64,000 nucleotides of DNA from Trichobilharzia szidati (lineage: Eukaryota; Platyhelminthes; Trematoda; Strigeidida; Schistosomatidae), in contig OX235274.1 of NCBI GenBank assembly GCA_944472155.2, positions 40,298,052-40,362,051 on the forward strand, given 5' to 3'. Each line of letters starts with the position of its first letter. Within the stretch, counting starts at the first letter, position 1. The notes below the pieces were generated by a model. The model did not search any database. It saw only the letters and a list, made by a program, of their open reading frames with translations, and was not told where the DNA came from. Both the position numbers and the translations under genes were made by a program. Of the stretch, positions 41,105 to 51,299 are shown piece after piece.

Positions 41105-41770
41105 TATAACAAAACAGGGATGAAAAACGAGCCAGAATAATATATATGTTATGTATGAGTTCATCTTTTATTATTTCGAGGGTTCTTCTTCTCAACTGAC
41201 TACAACCTGAATAACTTTTTTGGGAGGCCTGCTTAAAACTAAGGCTACCAAAAGACCTCCATCAATATATTGCATATAGTTCCTCTTATTCAGTTAGTTT
41301 AAACCTACTGAAACATGACCCGTAGTAGTATTTTTATTACTCTGGAGAATATTCAAAACACTTGCGACCTGAGGTTTCGCAAGTTTTCATCAAACATGAG
41401 AAAAAGCATTGTCCTGGGTGGCAACCGAACCCAGTACATGAGGTAAACATTGCTGAATGGTGTCCTTAGTTCATAAAATGTACTTCTGGACATTTTATAA
41501 TTGGCATTCGGCAAATGTTGTGTATTTCTTGAAGGCGATGAAGAAGATATATAATAATGCATTATTTTGCGCTTCAGATCAGATAGAACTCCGTCACACG
41601 ATCTGTTGTCAATTACTCTTTTATTTGAAGATCTTGGACAAAGAGGAAATATCATGTAATAAGCTCCTCTGAAAATTATCTATACATTCTTTGTCTTCTA
41701 AAATAATCTCAAATTCCCTTTATAATAATCTCTCTTCGTGGAAATGAAAAATTAATATGTTAGTACTTAA
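41105..41770. other. No recognisable feature
   Basis: Overlapping short frames of 70-100 codons on both strands (41353-41672) show no known domain and are probably chance. Confidence 0.4.
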
Positions 41771-41774
41771 AAAC

Positions 41775-41998
41775 CGTATCGGTGGCACAGTGGTAGAATG
41801 CTCACGCATGTGATCCAGGTTTCGATCACCGGCCGACGCACTTCTTTACCTCACTTTGCCAGTAAAAAGACTGGTAGAGAGAGAAGGTTGGGCATGAGAT
41901 TAGCAACCCCATCCCGTAAAAATAAATACCACTGCTACGGAGACTTCAAGCCTCTAGCCTGAAGCCCTATGTTTCGCTGGGAACTTAAAGGAATAAAA
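41775..41998 (+). mobile_element. SINE-B
   Basis: Head CGGTGGCACAGTGGTAGAAT, B box GGTTTCGATCACC (near 41818), body GAGATTAGCAACCCCATCCC, tail GAAGCCCTATGTTTCGCTGG and end AGGAATAAAA. It lies immediately upstream of the PLE copy at 42040. Confidence 0.8.
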
Positions 41999-42340
41999 AC
42001 TGCTGTAGTCCCAACAGACAAAGTTAATGCAAGAATAGAAAGTCTACAAAATTATGCCTAAATGAAGAGATCAACCGAATTGTTAAAAAGTCGCACCATA
42101 TCAGAAATTAAATCGAGCAGTTAAAGCAGAAGTTAATGGAGACAGTTACCAACAAGGATTGCAGACTTATAATACAGTTCTCTGGTAATGCCAAATCAGC
42201 AGCAGTCAAAAAGTCAAAAAATAATCAAATCAAAGAATTTAAAAAAAACTATTGTAGAAGAAATCTGCAACAATTAGACAAGCAATCTGAAGTCAGCGAT
42301 GACTGACAAATTTAATTAGGATATCAGTCTCTCAGCATAC

Positions 42341-42682
42341 GTGTTGGGTCTTACAGAAATAAATGTATTAGAAAAGAAACTAAATCTCAGTGTAGCTGTA
42401 GACAAGCTGAAACCTGAAGATATCATCCCTAAAATCGAAATAGCACTAAATGTGACAGACCAAACAACTGCAGATGAAGTACAGGCACAGTGTAAACTGA
42501 TATTAAAGCGACAAAAAAGAGGAAAGCCTAACCAAACTAAACCAGAGACAGAAGCCACAAACGTCCTCAAGAATAACAAGGACATAGCAATCACTAAATT
42601 ATACACAGGAAATGCAACAGCAATTTTAGACGAATCAGGTTATTTGGGGAAGGTGGATACCAACATACAAACAGGACTATAA
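42341..42682 (+). CDS. PLE N-terminal segment
   Basis: 113-residue frame with VLEKKLNLSVAVDKLKPEDI (start region) and, near the end, DIAITKLYTGNATAILDESG. The latter is the PLE block usually read as I-x-x-A-D-K-G-N-x-T-V-x-x-D; here A-D-K is L-Y-T. A stop at 42680 separates it from RT. The start is nominal; similar residues may begin upstream. Confidence 0.75.
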   Translation: MLGLTEINVLEKKLNLSVAVDKLKPEDIIPKIEIALNVTDQTTADEVQAQCKLILKRQKRGKPNQTKPETEATNVLKNNKDIAITKLYTGNATAILDESGYLGKVDTNIQTGL

Positions 42683-42793
42683 GAGGGATTTAAGGAGCCA
42701 ATAGATGCTTTTGTGTATAAAATTAATAAATCCATAGTGGACCTCGTACGCCGAATGTAGCCGTTTCTACGTTAGTCTAAACGGTTTAATTTA

Positions 42794-43387
42794 ATGTCAA
42801 AATATAACAACTCTAGAAGCACGCATGGTGTTGTTAAAGTACATAAATCAGCATATTCTATCAAATCTATATTTGATTTTAAAAATTCTCCTACTTATGA
42901 ATCGTCTAAATATATAGCTATGGTAACAGATCCGCTTAGAAGGCAATCAAAATCTTATGTACTGAAACATAGATTGTATAATTTAGAATTAGTTAGTGAG
43001 GGACAAATGGTTAGTCGTGACATTGTCGGTTTATATACACGTATATCGATAAATGTGGCTACAGTGGCAGTCAAAAACGAACTCATTTCTGACCAAGAAC
43101 TCGAACTTAGAACGCATTTGCTGCTAGACAATATAATACTAGGAGTACAGCTATGCCTGTCTTCCACAGTATTTAAATTCCAAGGGAAAATATACAAAGA
43201 AACTGAGGGAAATGCCATGGGGTCATCATTATCCCCGGTTGTGGCAGATATATTCATGGATAAGTGGGAAAACATAGCGATTGAAATGTTCAGGCCAACC
43301 CCAAAAATATGTTGGAGGTATGTAGATGACACATTCATACTACTTAGAACACAGGACATAAACAGATTTTTGAACACATCATCTTGA
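42794..43387 (+). CDS. PLE reverse transcriptase, catalytic residues kept
   Basis: 197-residue frame. VKVHKSAYSIKSIFDFKNSP lies at 14-33 (finger), VSRDIVGLYTRI at 73-84 with the motif A Asp at 76, TEGNAMGSSLSPVVADIFM at 137-155, and WRYVDDTFILL at 174-184 with both catalytic Asp. All three metal-binding residues are present, unlike the RT at 17496-18257. The frame ends at 43387, earlier than a full RT; the thumb continues in another frame at 43448. It is probably a recently broken gene. Confidence 0.85.
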   Translation: MSKYNNSRSTHGVVKVHKSAYSIKSIFDFKNSPTYESSKYIAMVTDPLRRQSKSYVLKHRLYNLELVSEGQMVSRDIVGLYTRISINVATVAVKNELISDQELELRTHLLLDNIILGVQLCLSSTVFKFQGKIYKETEGNAMGSSLSPVVADIFMDKWENIAIEMFRPTPKICWRYVDDTFILLRTQDINRFLNTSS

Positions 43388-43606
43388 AGGTGAAGGTAGT
43401 TCAGTTAACTTATGAACTGAAAAGTCAGGAAGCGGAGCTTCCAATGTTTGACTGGTAGAATCAAGAGGAAAGAAGATGGGAAGTTAAACACTAGTGTTTA
43501 CAGAAAACCAACACATTCAAAAAGATATTTAGATTTCGGATCATCTCACCATAGGTCAGTAAAAATAATATTGCTGGAATGTTTAATTAATAGGGCACAA
43601 AAATTA

Positions 43607-44106
43607 NNNNNNNNNNNNNNNNNNNNNNNNNNNNNNNNNNNNNNNNNNNNNNNNNNNNNNNNNNNNNNNNNNNNNNNNNNNNNNNNNNNNNNNNNNNNNN
43701 NNNNNNNNNNNNNNNNNNNNNNNNNNNNNNNNNNNNNNNNNNNNNNNNNNNNNNNNNNNNNNNNNNNNNNNNNNNNNNNNNNNNNNNNNNNNNNNNNNNN
43801 NNNNNNNNNNNNNNNNNNNNNNNNNNNNNNNNNNNNNNNNNNNNNNNNNNNNNNNNNNNNNNNNNNNNNNNNNNNNNNNNNNNNNNNNNNNNNNNNNNNN
43901 NNNNNNNNNNNNNNNNNNNNNNNNNNNNNNNNNNNNNNNNNNNNNNNNNNNNNNNNNNNNNNNNNNNNNNNNNNNNNNNNNNNNNNNNNNNNNNNNNNNN
44001 NNNNNNNNNNNNNNNNNNNNNNNNNNNNNNNNNNNNNNNNNNNNNNNNNNNNNNNNNNNNNNNNNNNNNNNNNNNNNNNNNNNNNNNNNNNNNNNNNNNN
44101 NNNNNN
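43607..44106. other. Assembly gap (Ns)
   Basis: 500 undetermined bases, a round number that suggests a gap of unknown size. It hides the 3' part of the PLE and the junction with the CR1-like LINE. Confidence 1.
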
Positions 44107-44159
44107 CCAGAGGAATTTGTCCACATTTACGATATAAAGTCAAAAATATTCGAAGTACA

Positions 44160-45180
44160 AAATGAGAATAATATATAATAATAATAATAATAACAGTGAG
44201 TTTGTTTCAAACAGTATTGTCGATTCAGTTTGGAAATTTTAGCATGTTATAGATTATTGAATCTAATGTTCTACTGATATAGTATGGTGAGGGGAAATAC
44301 AAATTAACAGTTATAACACAGCTTAAATGATGTTCACACTTATGAAAAAAATAAACAAAAACAAAAAACGGAGAGGATTATAAATATAAGAGGAACAATA
44401 ACAATAAAGTTTGATGTTATAAGGGTGAAGGGAATGGTTTATTAAGTAGTGCAAAGACGGTTAGTTAGTTCATGCCTAACACTATTTTCATCACATAAAA
44501 TACCTGCCAAATATGGTATAGTGGAATTTTCATACTGAGACGTACGTGAGTAAAGTCTTCTGAAAGGACTTCTTGTCTTACCTGAGGAGACACAAGGCTG
44601 GAGCTGCGGGTAGAGTGGGTGCTCAGAGTCTGACAAAATTCCTTAAGCAAATTTGTTGCATGAAAGCAAGTGCCTACCAGTGACAATGTCAACGATATGG
44701 CCCAATGGGATACCACTCGTCCTACTGAAAGTCTTCAGAGTTCTACGAAGTATGACATAGTCTTTTTTAAGCAATGCAGGAAAGAATAAGGGTGAACAGT
44801 AAAGAAGAATAGGTAAGATGCACCAGTTGACAAGCTGTAAGAGGAGGGGTTCGGTTATGCCTGAGTGCCAGAAATTCCTAATGTAAAAAGTCAGGCGAAA
44901 TATTTTTTTGAAATCGCTAAGACAAGGGAAGAACACGATAGGTTAGAGGAAAGAATTAATACAAGATACCCAACTTCAGACTTGGTTTCTACATCAGTAT
45001 CATCAATTTTGAAACGGTCATAGGAACAAACAGCTTGATTTAACTTTCTTTTACATCGGAAACTGAAATTAACAGTCTGACATTTGAAAGGATTTAGTTT
45101 AAGGCCATGAGACGAACAGAGAATCAGTGTAGCTTTTAATGTTGTTACCAATAATTGCACGAAATCTCCTGAGTTTACTG
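44160..45180 (-). mobile_element. CR1-like LINE, second copy, 5'-truncated
   Basis: Minus frames 44891-45160 (SHGLKLNPFKCQTVNFSFRC), 44643-44936 (FRLTFYIRNFWHSGITEPLL, then PALLKKDYVILRRTLKTFSR) and 44442-44636 (EHPLYPQLQPCVSSGKTRSP, TSQYENSTIPYLAGILC) match the copy at 25265-26385 block for block. They are split by two frameshifts. The catalytic YADD has been cut off. (AAT)n at 44176-44195 marks the 3' end region. Confidence 0.8.
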
Positions 45181-45189
45181 CTACTAGTT

Positions 45190-45598
45190 AATATTCCAAA
45201 AGCCTTGTACTCGAAATTTCTGGGCTCACTGAAGTGAATATAAAAAAACATATCCATAACCAGGCCAAAAAAGGATCAGAGATATCATATTTATGTTAGA
45301 AGTCAAGTTCTCCCGTCATCTGGTATTTTGAAGGGTACTGAAATAGATAAAACTGAATGAATTCTAAGCAAATGCACCAGAACACAAATTATATTTTAAA
45401 AAGTTCAACACTACAATGATAACTTTATGTGTCATAATAAAAAGTACATAACAAATATTTATCATACAAGACGAAACCTGTTGTAACACAATGAAGTGGA
45501 CGAGCTGGGAAAATACACCTTCTTAACAAAGCACTTATACTAAATGACCGTCCAGGATACTCATAAAGTCTTCAGGTATCTAAAAACAAAATGAAAAT
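45190..45598. other. No recognisable feature
   Basis: AT-rich spacer. Confidence 0.4.
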
Positions 45599-45601
45599 TG
45601 T

Positions 45602-45790
45602 TCCCGAATAGCTCAATGATAACGTCTCTGACTACAGCACTGGGTGACGCGGGTTTGAACCTCAGAAGGGACATGAGTTCCTTCAAGGTTGCAGATACGC
45701 CTTGCTGACTAGTGAGTGCCAACTAGCACGAAACCTGGGTCCAGCTGGGCTTCCTGCCGATTGCCTCCAACTGTCTAATATCACCACATT
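45602..45790 (+). mobile_element. SINE-C, best copy
   Basis: Head CCGAATAGCTCAATGATAAC with B box GGGTTTGAACCTC (near 45651), then GACATGAGTTCCTTCAAGG, CAGATACGCCTTGCTGACTA and GCTTCCTGCCGATTGCC. It is the same repeat as at 2095-2290 and, more weakly, 22985-23170. No LINE with a matching tail was found in the window. Confidence 0.75.
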
Positions 45791-45794
45791 TTAA

Positions 45795-46255
45795 TTGTCT
45801 CAAAATATGCCAAGTGACTGCTAAATGTACACAAAATTTGTGGTTTTCAAAAATATACATGGTGGTGTATAAAACCATAGATGCAAATCAAGCTTCTCAA
45901 TTCACTGAATCAAACACAATAGCGCACAGTCCGTTGTAAAATCAGATTACTAATGCTTGAAGTATATTCAAGAAAAGAGATCGGCAACAAGAGACAGTAA
46001 TAGGATGTCTGTCGCCTATCTTATTACACCACTATGACATTTCACGTTTTTCACATCACTGCCGCAAAAAGTGACGAACGCACACTGTCCAAAAAAGTAG
46101 ATGACTAACAGAAATATAGATTTGAAAACAATCATGTTAATTTCAGGAACAAGCGAATAATTATTTATCTTATCAAGAGAGGTAGAATGTAGCTACGCAG
46201 GTGACAATGAGTGTACGTGGGTTGCATGATATGAAAAACAGCAAAACAAAATGTA
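45795..46255. other. No recognisable feature
   Basis: AT-rich; nothing assignable. Confidence 0.4.
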
Positions 46256-46257
46256 TT

Positions 46258-46632
46258 ATTATTGTTTCCTTTAATTCCTAGAGGAACATAGGGCTTCAGC
46301 CGTGCGTCTCCATTGCGTTCGGTTCTCTGCTAGAGTTTTCACCTGGCTCCAAATCTGCCCACACGTTTTCATCTCCTCTTCACATGACCTCCTCCATGTG
46401 GCCCCACCCTCGCACTGACGACCAACTCGCCGCTTCCCATTCGGGTTCCACTCGAGCGATGGCTTGTCTAGTGATGTCACTTGATGGTTTCCTCAGAGTG
46501 TGGCCAATCCACCTCCATTTCTTCCTGCATATTTGTTGCACAATCGGTTCCTGGTTGGTTCGCTCATTGCAGAGATCTCTGTTGCTGATCTTTTCTGGCC
46601 ACCTGATGTCGAGTATTGAGCGAAGACAACTG
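46258..46632 (-). mobile_element. RTE-like LINE, 3' part (split copy)
   Basis: (ATT)n at 46255-46263 marks the 3' end. The minus frame 46271-46480 reads [20 protein letters not shown], then [13 protein letters not shown] and RTQWRRTAEALCSSRN. Frame 46380-46679 begins in the inserted PLE tail and then reads [17 protein letters not shown] and [13 protein letters not shown]. It is interrupted at GAAGACAACTG and continues at 46929. Confidence 0.85.
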
Positions 46633-46928
46633 TTGATATAAGAATAAAACTTGGGCACTGTGGTAGAGTGTAATTCCATTATGGGTAAATTTTATTTTGA
46701 TAGAGTCTCACAGTGTTATACAGTAATATTTACTGATGACGTTTCGAGCACAATTTATTGCTCATAATCATATCAAGCTTTAATTAATCTAAAACAGGAT
46801 AAAAATATTGTCATCGCAAAAGAACTTGATATGATTATGAGCAATAAATTGTGCTCGAAACGTCATCAGTAAATATTACTGTATAACAACACTGTGAGAC
46901 TCTATCAAAATAAAATTTACCCATAATG
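46633..46928. mobile_element. Bodiless PLE-A insertion: two inverted tails
   Basis: About 296 bp between exact 11-bp duplications GAAGACAACTG (46622-46632 and 46929-46939). The left part is the PLE-A tail in reverse (GGTAGAGTGTAATTCCATTA, through GACGTTTCGAGCAC), the right part the same tail forward (TTGATATGATTATGAGCAAT, to CCCATAATG), with about 40 bp between. It contains no RT or GIY-YIG. The left tail is longer by about 50 bp (the CTTGGGCACTGTGGTAGAGT segment). Confidence 0.85.
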
Positions 46929-47345
46929 GAAGACAACTGGTAATGAAGGTTTGTATTTTGTTTGAGATGCTCTTTATGACTCACCAAGTCTCTGATCCGT
47001 ATAGTAAGTAGCACTGACTTGATATTGGAGTTGAAAATCCGGATCTTATTTTTGATGCTGAGTGCTGTTGACCTCCACACAGACTTGAGAGTAGTGAAAG
47101 CTTGTCTTGCTTTCCCGATTCTTGCTTTTTTATCCTCGTCAGTTCCGCCTGTAGTTGAAATGATGCTTCCCAGGTAGGTAAAGGAGGTTGTTTCTTTCAT
47201 GTTCCTCCCATTTATGCTGATTGTTGTCTGTTGTTGTTGTTGCTGTTACTGGTGTTGCTGAGGAATCTCCATCACCTCTGTCTTCTCTATGTTCACCTGA
47301 AGTCCTATCTTTGACGCTTCTTCTGTCAACTCTTTGCTTTTAGCT
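46929..47345 (-). mobile_element. RTE-like LINE, 5' part of split copy
   Basis: Minus frame 46835-47200 starts MKETTSFTYLGSIISTTGG and continues DEDKKARIGKARQAFTTLKS and SIKNKIRIFNSNIKSVLLTI. Frame 47246-47479 ends with DMQAKSKELTEEASKIGLQV and NIEKTEVMEI (RT end). A CTG/TTG repeat at 47225-47265 separates the frames. Truncated near 47345. Confidence 0.8.
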
Positions 47346-47349
47346 TGCA

Positions 47350-48425
47350 TATCAGAAACTGTCAAACAGAAAACATATATCAATACATTTTCTGAGATTC
47401 TGCTAAGAAAACTGATGATCATCTCTAATTTTAATAATTTCGGAAGTTCTTCGGTTATAGAAAGCAAGAAAACAAACATAGAGGCATAACACTATGTACT
47501 ACTGATTGATAGACATGAGTAGTGTACAACTACTCACATCAACCGACAGTGCTTGCTAGCAAGCCAGATCAAAGTGATCTAAACACTTGGTAGTCGTTCT
47601 GCTTGTTTAAGACCAAGTTCATCAACGGTGTGTCCGATTTGACTCGGCTTAGAGAGTCGAATTAATTCAAACCTCTTGAATTCTGCCTAGCCAATTAGAT
47701 GAGTTGGCAGCGCCTTAAATCGTGAATGACAGTCAAGAATGCAAGCTCAAATGCACGACACTACTGTTATCTTGATAATTTCTGTTTTCAAGGGGAACTG
47801 TTAGGGAATTTCACCTCGGACTGTGTAAACTGCAAGGTGTGAATGACATTTAGAGCGAGAAAATACTGTTACCGTCAAAAACAACTGCGAAAACTTTCTC
47901 ATATTGGATGAAAGGAAAACTTGAATTAGTTGCAAGTGATCACAAAGGCATCATCTTGATTTTTTCAGTCCATAGGTTGAAAGTTGTCCTTCAGGTACCA
48001 GTAATGATCGGAATGAAACACACCATAATTCTGCCGGTTTACATTTTATGATAATAGAAGTCGCTCAAAATAAACTTCCTCATTCATCAGATCAATAATC
48101 CCTTCAAAAATTATTTTTTAATGACGCTATTAATTGATGAGGTTACACTAAAGCATCTAAAAGATCTTCAGATTGAAATTACAGCTCAGGGAGAAACAGT
48201 ATGAGAATAACGAGAATAAAAACCAATTTTCGGCACTTATTGGAATACCATTACCTGTTCCGCGTTTTATCGACATTGATGAATTTGGTAGTGAGTTCTA
48301 AACGTAAGCTAAGAAACATGTAGTCAAACCCTTTGTCCTTCTGATAAGATTTTGTTATTCGCATTAGGGATTTGCGGTACTTGGCGTGAACATTTAATTT
48401 CTTCATGAATAATCCCCATCCAAAC
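47350..48425. other. Unassigned stretch
   Basis: No gene or shared repeat supported. Frame 48251-48511 on the minus strand (86 aa) partly lies in the PLE-7 inverted arm; the rest (KYRKSLMRITKSYQKDKGF) is not recognised. Confidence 0.35.
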
Positions 48426-48427
48426 AT

Positions 48428-50320
48428 TATTGCAAATAAAACACGTAGTTCAACTAAGAGTCTCTTCTCGAAAGCGAATTCATTCAGTTTGCTGTACAAT
48501 CGCGATGACATATACTTATTTTTCTGTGTGTGTGTACATTACGTTTGTCCGATAAGAATAAAAATAAGTTAGGGTTATTGTTGTTAAGACATTTCAAAAA
48601 TGTGATGAGTAGTCAAATTGCAACTCCAGTGGATGCGGTGAAGATTGGTAAGAGGGTAATGGTGATACACTGTAAAAAAACATAATTATATGCATATATC
48701 AGCTTGCCTACTGCTGTGGAACCAGGCACATTGGTCGTTCGATGCGTATCCTGTCTAAAAGGGTTCAAGAACACAGTCCTACATGTCTACAGAAAGGTAA
48801 CATTGGCTGCACAAGGAGTGCGATGACAGTGATATTACTGCTACGGTTTTGTTGTTGTTTTCGCTTACTTTCTTTTTGTGATGTCTTTTCTTTCTTCTTG
48901 CTGCTGTTGTTCTTCTGATTGCCTTATTTCATGTTTTCCTGATTATAAAGGGAGCAACTCAAAAAGTTGCTCCTCTGCAACCTATATATTTATGTAACAG
49001 GCGTGAGACTAGCAACCCCACCCTGTAAACAAAACTGCTATGGAAACTTCAGCAATATAAGTCTCCTTGAGACTAAAGAAAAAGTCTGTGTGGGGACATG
49101 GAACATCCGCAAAAAGTATGAGACTGGCAGACCTGCTCATTTTGCAAATGAGATGAAAAGATATGGTATTCAAGTACTACGAATATGTGAAAGCAGATAG
49201 AATTAGAGTGGACTCACAAAATTGTCTACGGGAGAGTCAGTTCATTAACAGCTGTCATCGCTCAATACAACTCAAGATCAGCTGGCCAGAAATCATCAGC
49301 AACAAGGATCTCTGGGAGCGAATCAGGTAGGGATCGACTGTTCAACAAATATACAGGAAGAAATGGAGGTGGATTGACCATACTCTGAGAAAACAAACCA
49401 TCAAGTGACATCACACGCCAGGCTGTTGCTCGAGTGGAACCCGAATGGGAAGCAGCGAGTTGGTCGTCAGTGCAAGGGTGGGGCCACATGGAGGAGGTCA
49501 TGTGAAGAGGAGATGAAAGCATGTGGGCAAACTTGGAGCCAGGTGAAAACTCTGGCAGAGAACAGAACGCAATGGAGACGTGCGGCTGAAGCCCTTTGTT
49601 CCTCTAGGAATTAAAGGAAACAATAATAATAATAAGGGGTGCGATAGTCGAACATCTCGTCAACACTGGTCATTCCATCTCAACAAGCGCCTCCTTGAAA
49701 GTGATCTGGAAGGTGAAGAACAATCTACCAAAGGCAATACGCTTTCGCCTCCTTTGTACTGCTGAATCCTTAGCCATTCAATTGGAGAAACCCAAGTTAT
49801 GTATGCAAAAGAAAATCATTCAACCACTTCTACTATCATCGTAACAACCATGTTGACTCCTACTGACTTGATGTTTGCATGCCTGTTTTTTTTCTAACTA
49901 CTAACATTTGTAATTTTTAGAACTCTTACACAACTGCATATTTTCCTTTGTTTCCTTGCAAATCCTAATCACAACTCACTCATTAAACTACTCATCTTAT
50001 TAAGTAACTGCATTACGCTTATTCAGCTTCTTTTATGTGTTGAATAACATTAATATCCATGTTTTTTGACAACGTGTCACCACTAACCTCTTACCAATCT
50101 TCACCGCACCCACCATAGTTGCAATTTGATTACTCATCACATCTTTGAAATGTCTTGACAACATAAAACCTAACTTATTTTTACTCTTATCGGACAAACG
50201 TAATGTACACAAATACATACAAAAATAATTATATATAATTGCGATTGTACAGCAAGGTGAATGAATTCGCCTCCGAGAAGAGACTCTTCGTTGAACTACG
50301 TGTTTTGTTTTCACTTACAT
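48428..50320 (+). mobile_element. PLE-7 end with inverted arms and a nested LINE
   Basis: The left arm (about 48428-48683) and right arm (about 50056-50310) are inverted copies, sharing TACATTACGTTTGTCCGATA or its complement. Between, on the plus strand: AYCCGTRHIGRSMRILSKRV and QEHSPTCLQKG (GIY-YIG, about 48697-48790), then an inserted LINE (48825-49633), then GAIVEHLVNTGHSISTSASL and LAIQLEKPKLCMQKK (49640-49830), the PLE C-terminus. Apart from the insertion the coding part looks nearly open. Confidence 0.85.
48825..49633 (+). mobile_element. RTE-like LINE, internally deleted, nested in PLE-7
   Basis: Flanked by AAGGAGTGCGAT (48813-48824) and AAGGGGTGCGAT (49634-49645), a 12-bp target duplication. 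The 5' part is a putative UTR (48825-49070) followed by KEKVCVGTWNIRKKYETGRP and AHFANEMKRYGIQVLRI, the start of the AP-endonuclease-like domain (T-W-N motif). Near 49200-49255 it jumps to the C-terminus: LKISWPEIISNKDLWERI, KKWRWIDHTLRKQ, and in frame 49405-49614 a [20 protein letters not shown] stretch. The 3' end is (AAT)n. RT is missing. Confidence 0.85.
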
Positions 50321-50324
50321 TCAA

Positions 50325-50935
50325 TTTCGCAACAATGACAGAATACTGCACACTATGTGAAAACTGACTCTAAATAATGAAAAGTAACACATGATAACCT
50401 GAATATTATTTGAGTTAATTCTGTATTTCCCGACGACTAGTTACAATTAATCGAAATGTAAGACTTCTGTTGACATGTCGGCGCCTAGTATGGAAGCTGT
50501 GACGATTTCTGTTGATTAACTGGAAGTAATTTTTGATAATATGCTGGAATTTGTAAAATCCAAAAGACTACTAAAATATTACTCAGCGTCAGAATAGATT
50601 TTAAATGTGTTGCATAGCATAGGTTCAAGGTAATTAAATATCATGTAACATATACGACACGTCTATATACACATCATCATAACGTTACTTTGAACATACA
50701 AATTCTGCATGATGCTATGAATATCATCTTCATTTCTCAATGCATCCCATTTTTGCCTTGTTTTCTATTGATAGTTAGCCTTTCTTCATAAAAGACGACT
50801 AATATTGTACAATACAGATTATTGTACACTAACACAGCCAGTGTTCCTTAAATACCAATGAAATGGAAAAGCGTGGTTCAGTCTAATTCATGTACTTTGT
50901 TGACGTTAATGTTTTCGTACCATTTTTAGTAATGA
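50325..50935. other. No clear feature; short Sm-alpha-like tail trace
   Basis: TGTTGACATGTCGGCGCCTA at 50471-50490 resembles the Sm-alpha tail in reverse. Nothing else found. Confidence 0.35.
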
Positions 50936-50939
50936 AGGC

Positions 50940-51185
50940 GTTTTTATTTCTGTTCCTTCACGTTCCCAGTGGAACATAGGGCTCCAAGCTAGAGGCTTGA
51001 AGTTTCTGTAGCAGTGGTGATTATTTTTACAGGATGGGGTTGTTAGCCTCATGCCAAACCTTGCCTCTTTACCAGCTTTTTTAATACTGGCTTGGCGAGA
51101 TAAAGGATTGCGTTGGCGGGGGATCGAACCCCGGACCATGTGCATGGTCGGCGAGCGTCCTAACCGCTGTGCCACCGGCGCACAA
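50940..51185 (-). mobile_element. SINE-B, best preserved
   Basis: The minus strand reads GTGCGCCGGTGGCACAGCGG, then B box GGGGTTCGATCCCC (near 51119-51132), body GCATGAGGCTAACAACCCCA, and tail complementary to TTCCTTCACGTTCCCAGTGG (50953-50972). Head and boxes are intact, so this copy could still bind pol III factors. Frames in it on both strands are incidental. Confidence 0.85.
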
Positions 51186-51299
51186 CATTATCAGGGCGAG
51201 GCGCATGCAAATAGCACAGGCGTTTTGGTGACACTGAAATAAACGGTAAGAATGAACTAAGATTCACTGTTTTTGTTGTTTAACATAGACTGAATTAGA

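Larger units (their letters stand above)
42040..43606 (+). mobile_element. PLE-5-like element with open RT, runs into gap
   Basis: Contains the N-terminal segment and RT described below, then frame 43448 onward with MTGRIKRKEDGKLNTSVYRK and PTHSKRYLDF, the RT thumb start. The remainder, including any GIY-YIG, is lost in the gap at 43607-44106. Only a few frame breaks are seen in about 1.5 kb, making it one of the younger PLEs here. Confidence 0.85.

Noticed and set aside
41353..41672. Opposed frames of 100 and 71 codons
   Set aside because: No recognised domains and no support from neighbouring sequence; treated as chance.
46680..46880. CTGATGA followed far downstream by GAAAC in the inverted PLE-A tails, looking like a giant hammerhead
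   Set aside because: The two motifs are the two strands of one palindrome: the tail reads CTGATGACGTTTCGAGCAC in one direction and its complement in the other. They would simply pair with each other, and single tails lack both motifs on one strand.
51119..51132. Possible functional tRNA genes at SINE heads (also 9960, 40180, 60814)
   Set aside because: A and B boxes are present, but the acceptor and anticodon stems do not close and each continues into a SINE body, so they are tRNA-derived repeats.
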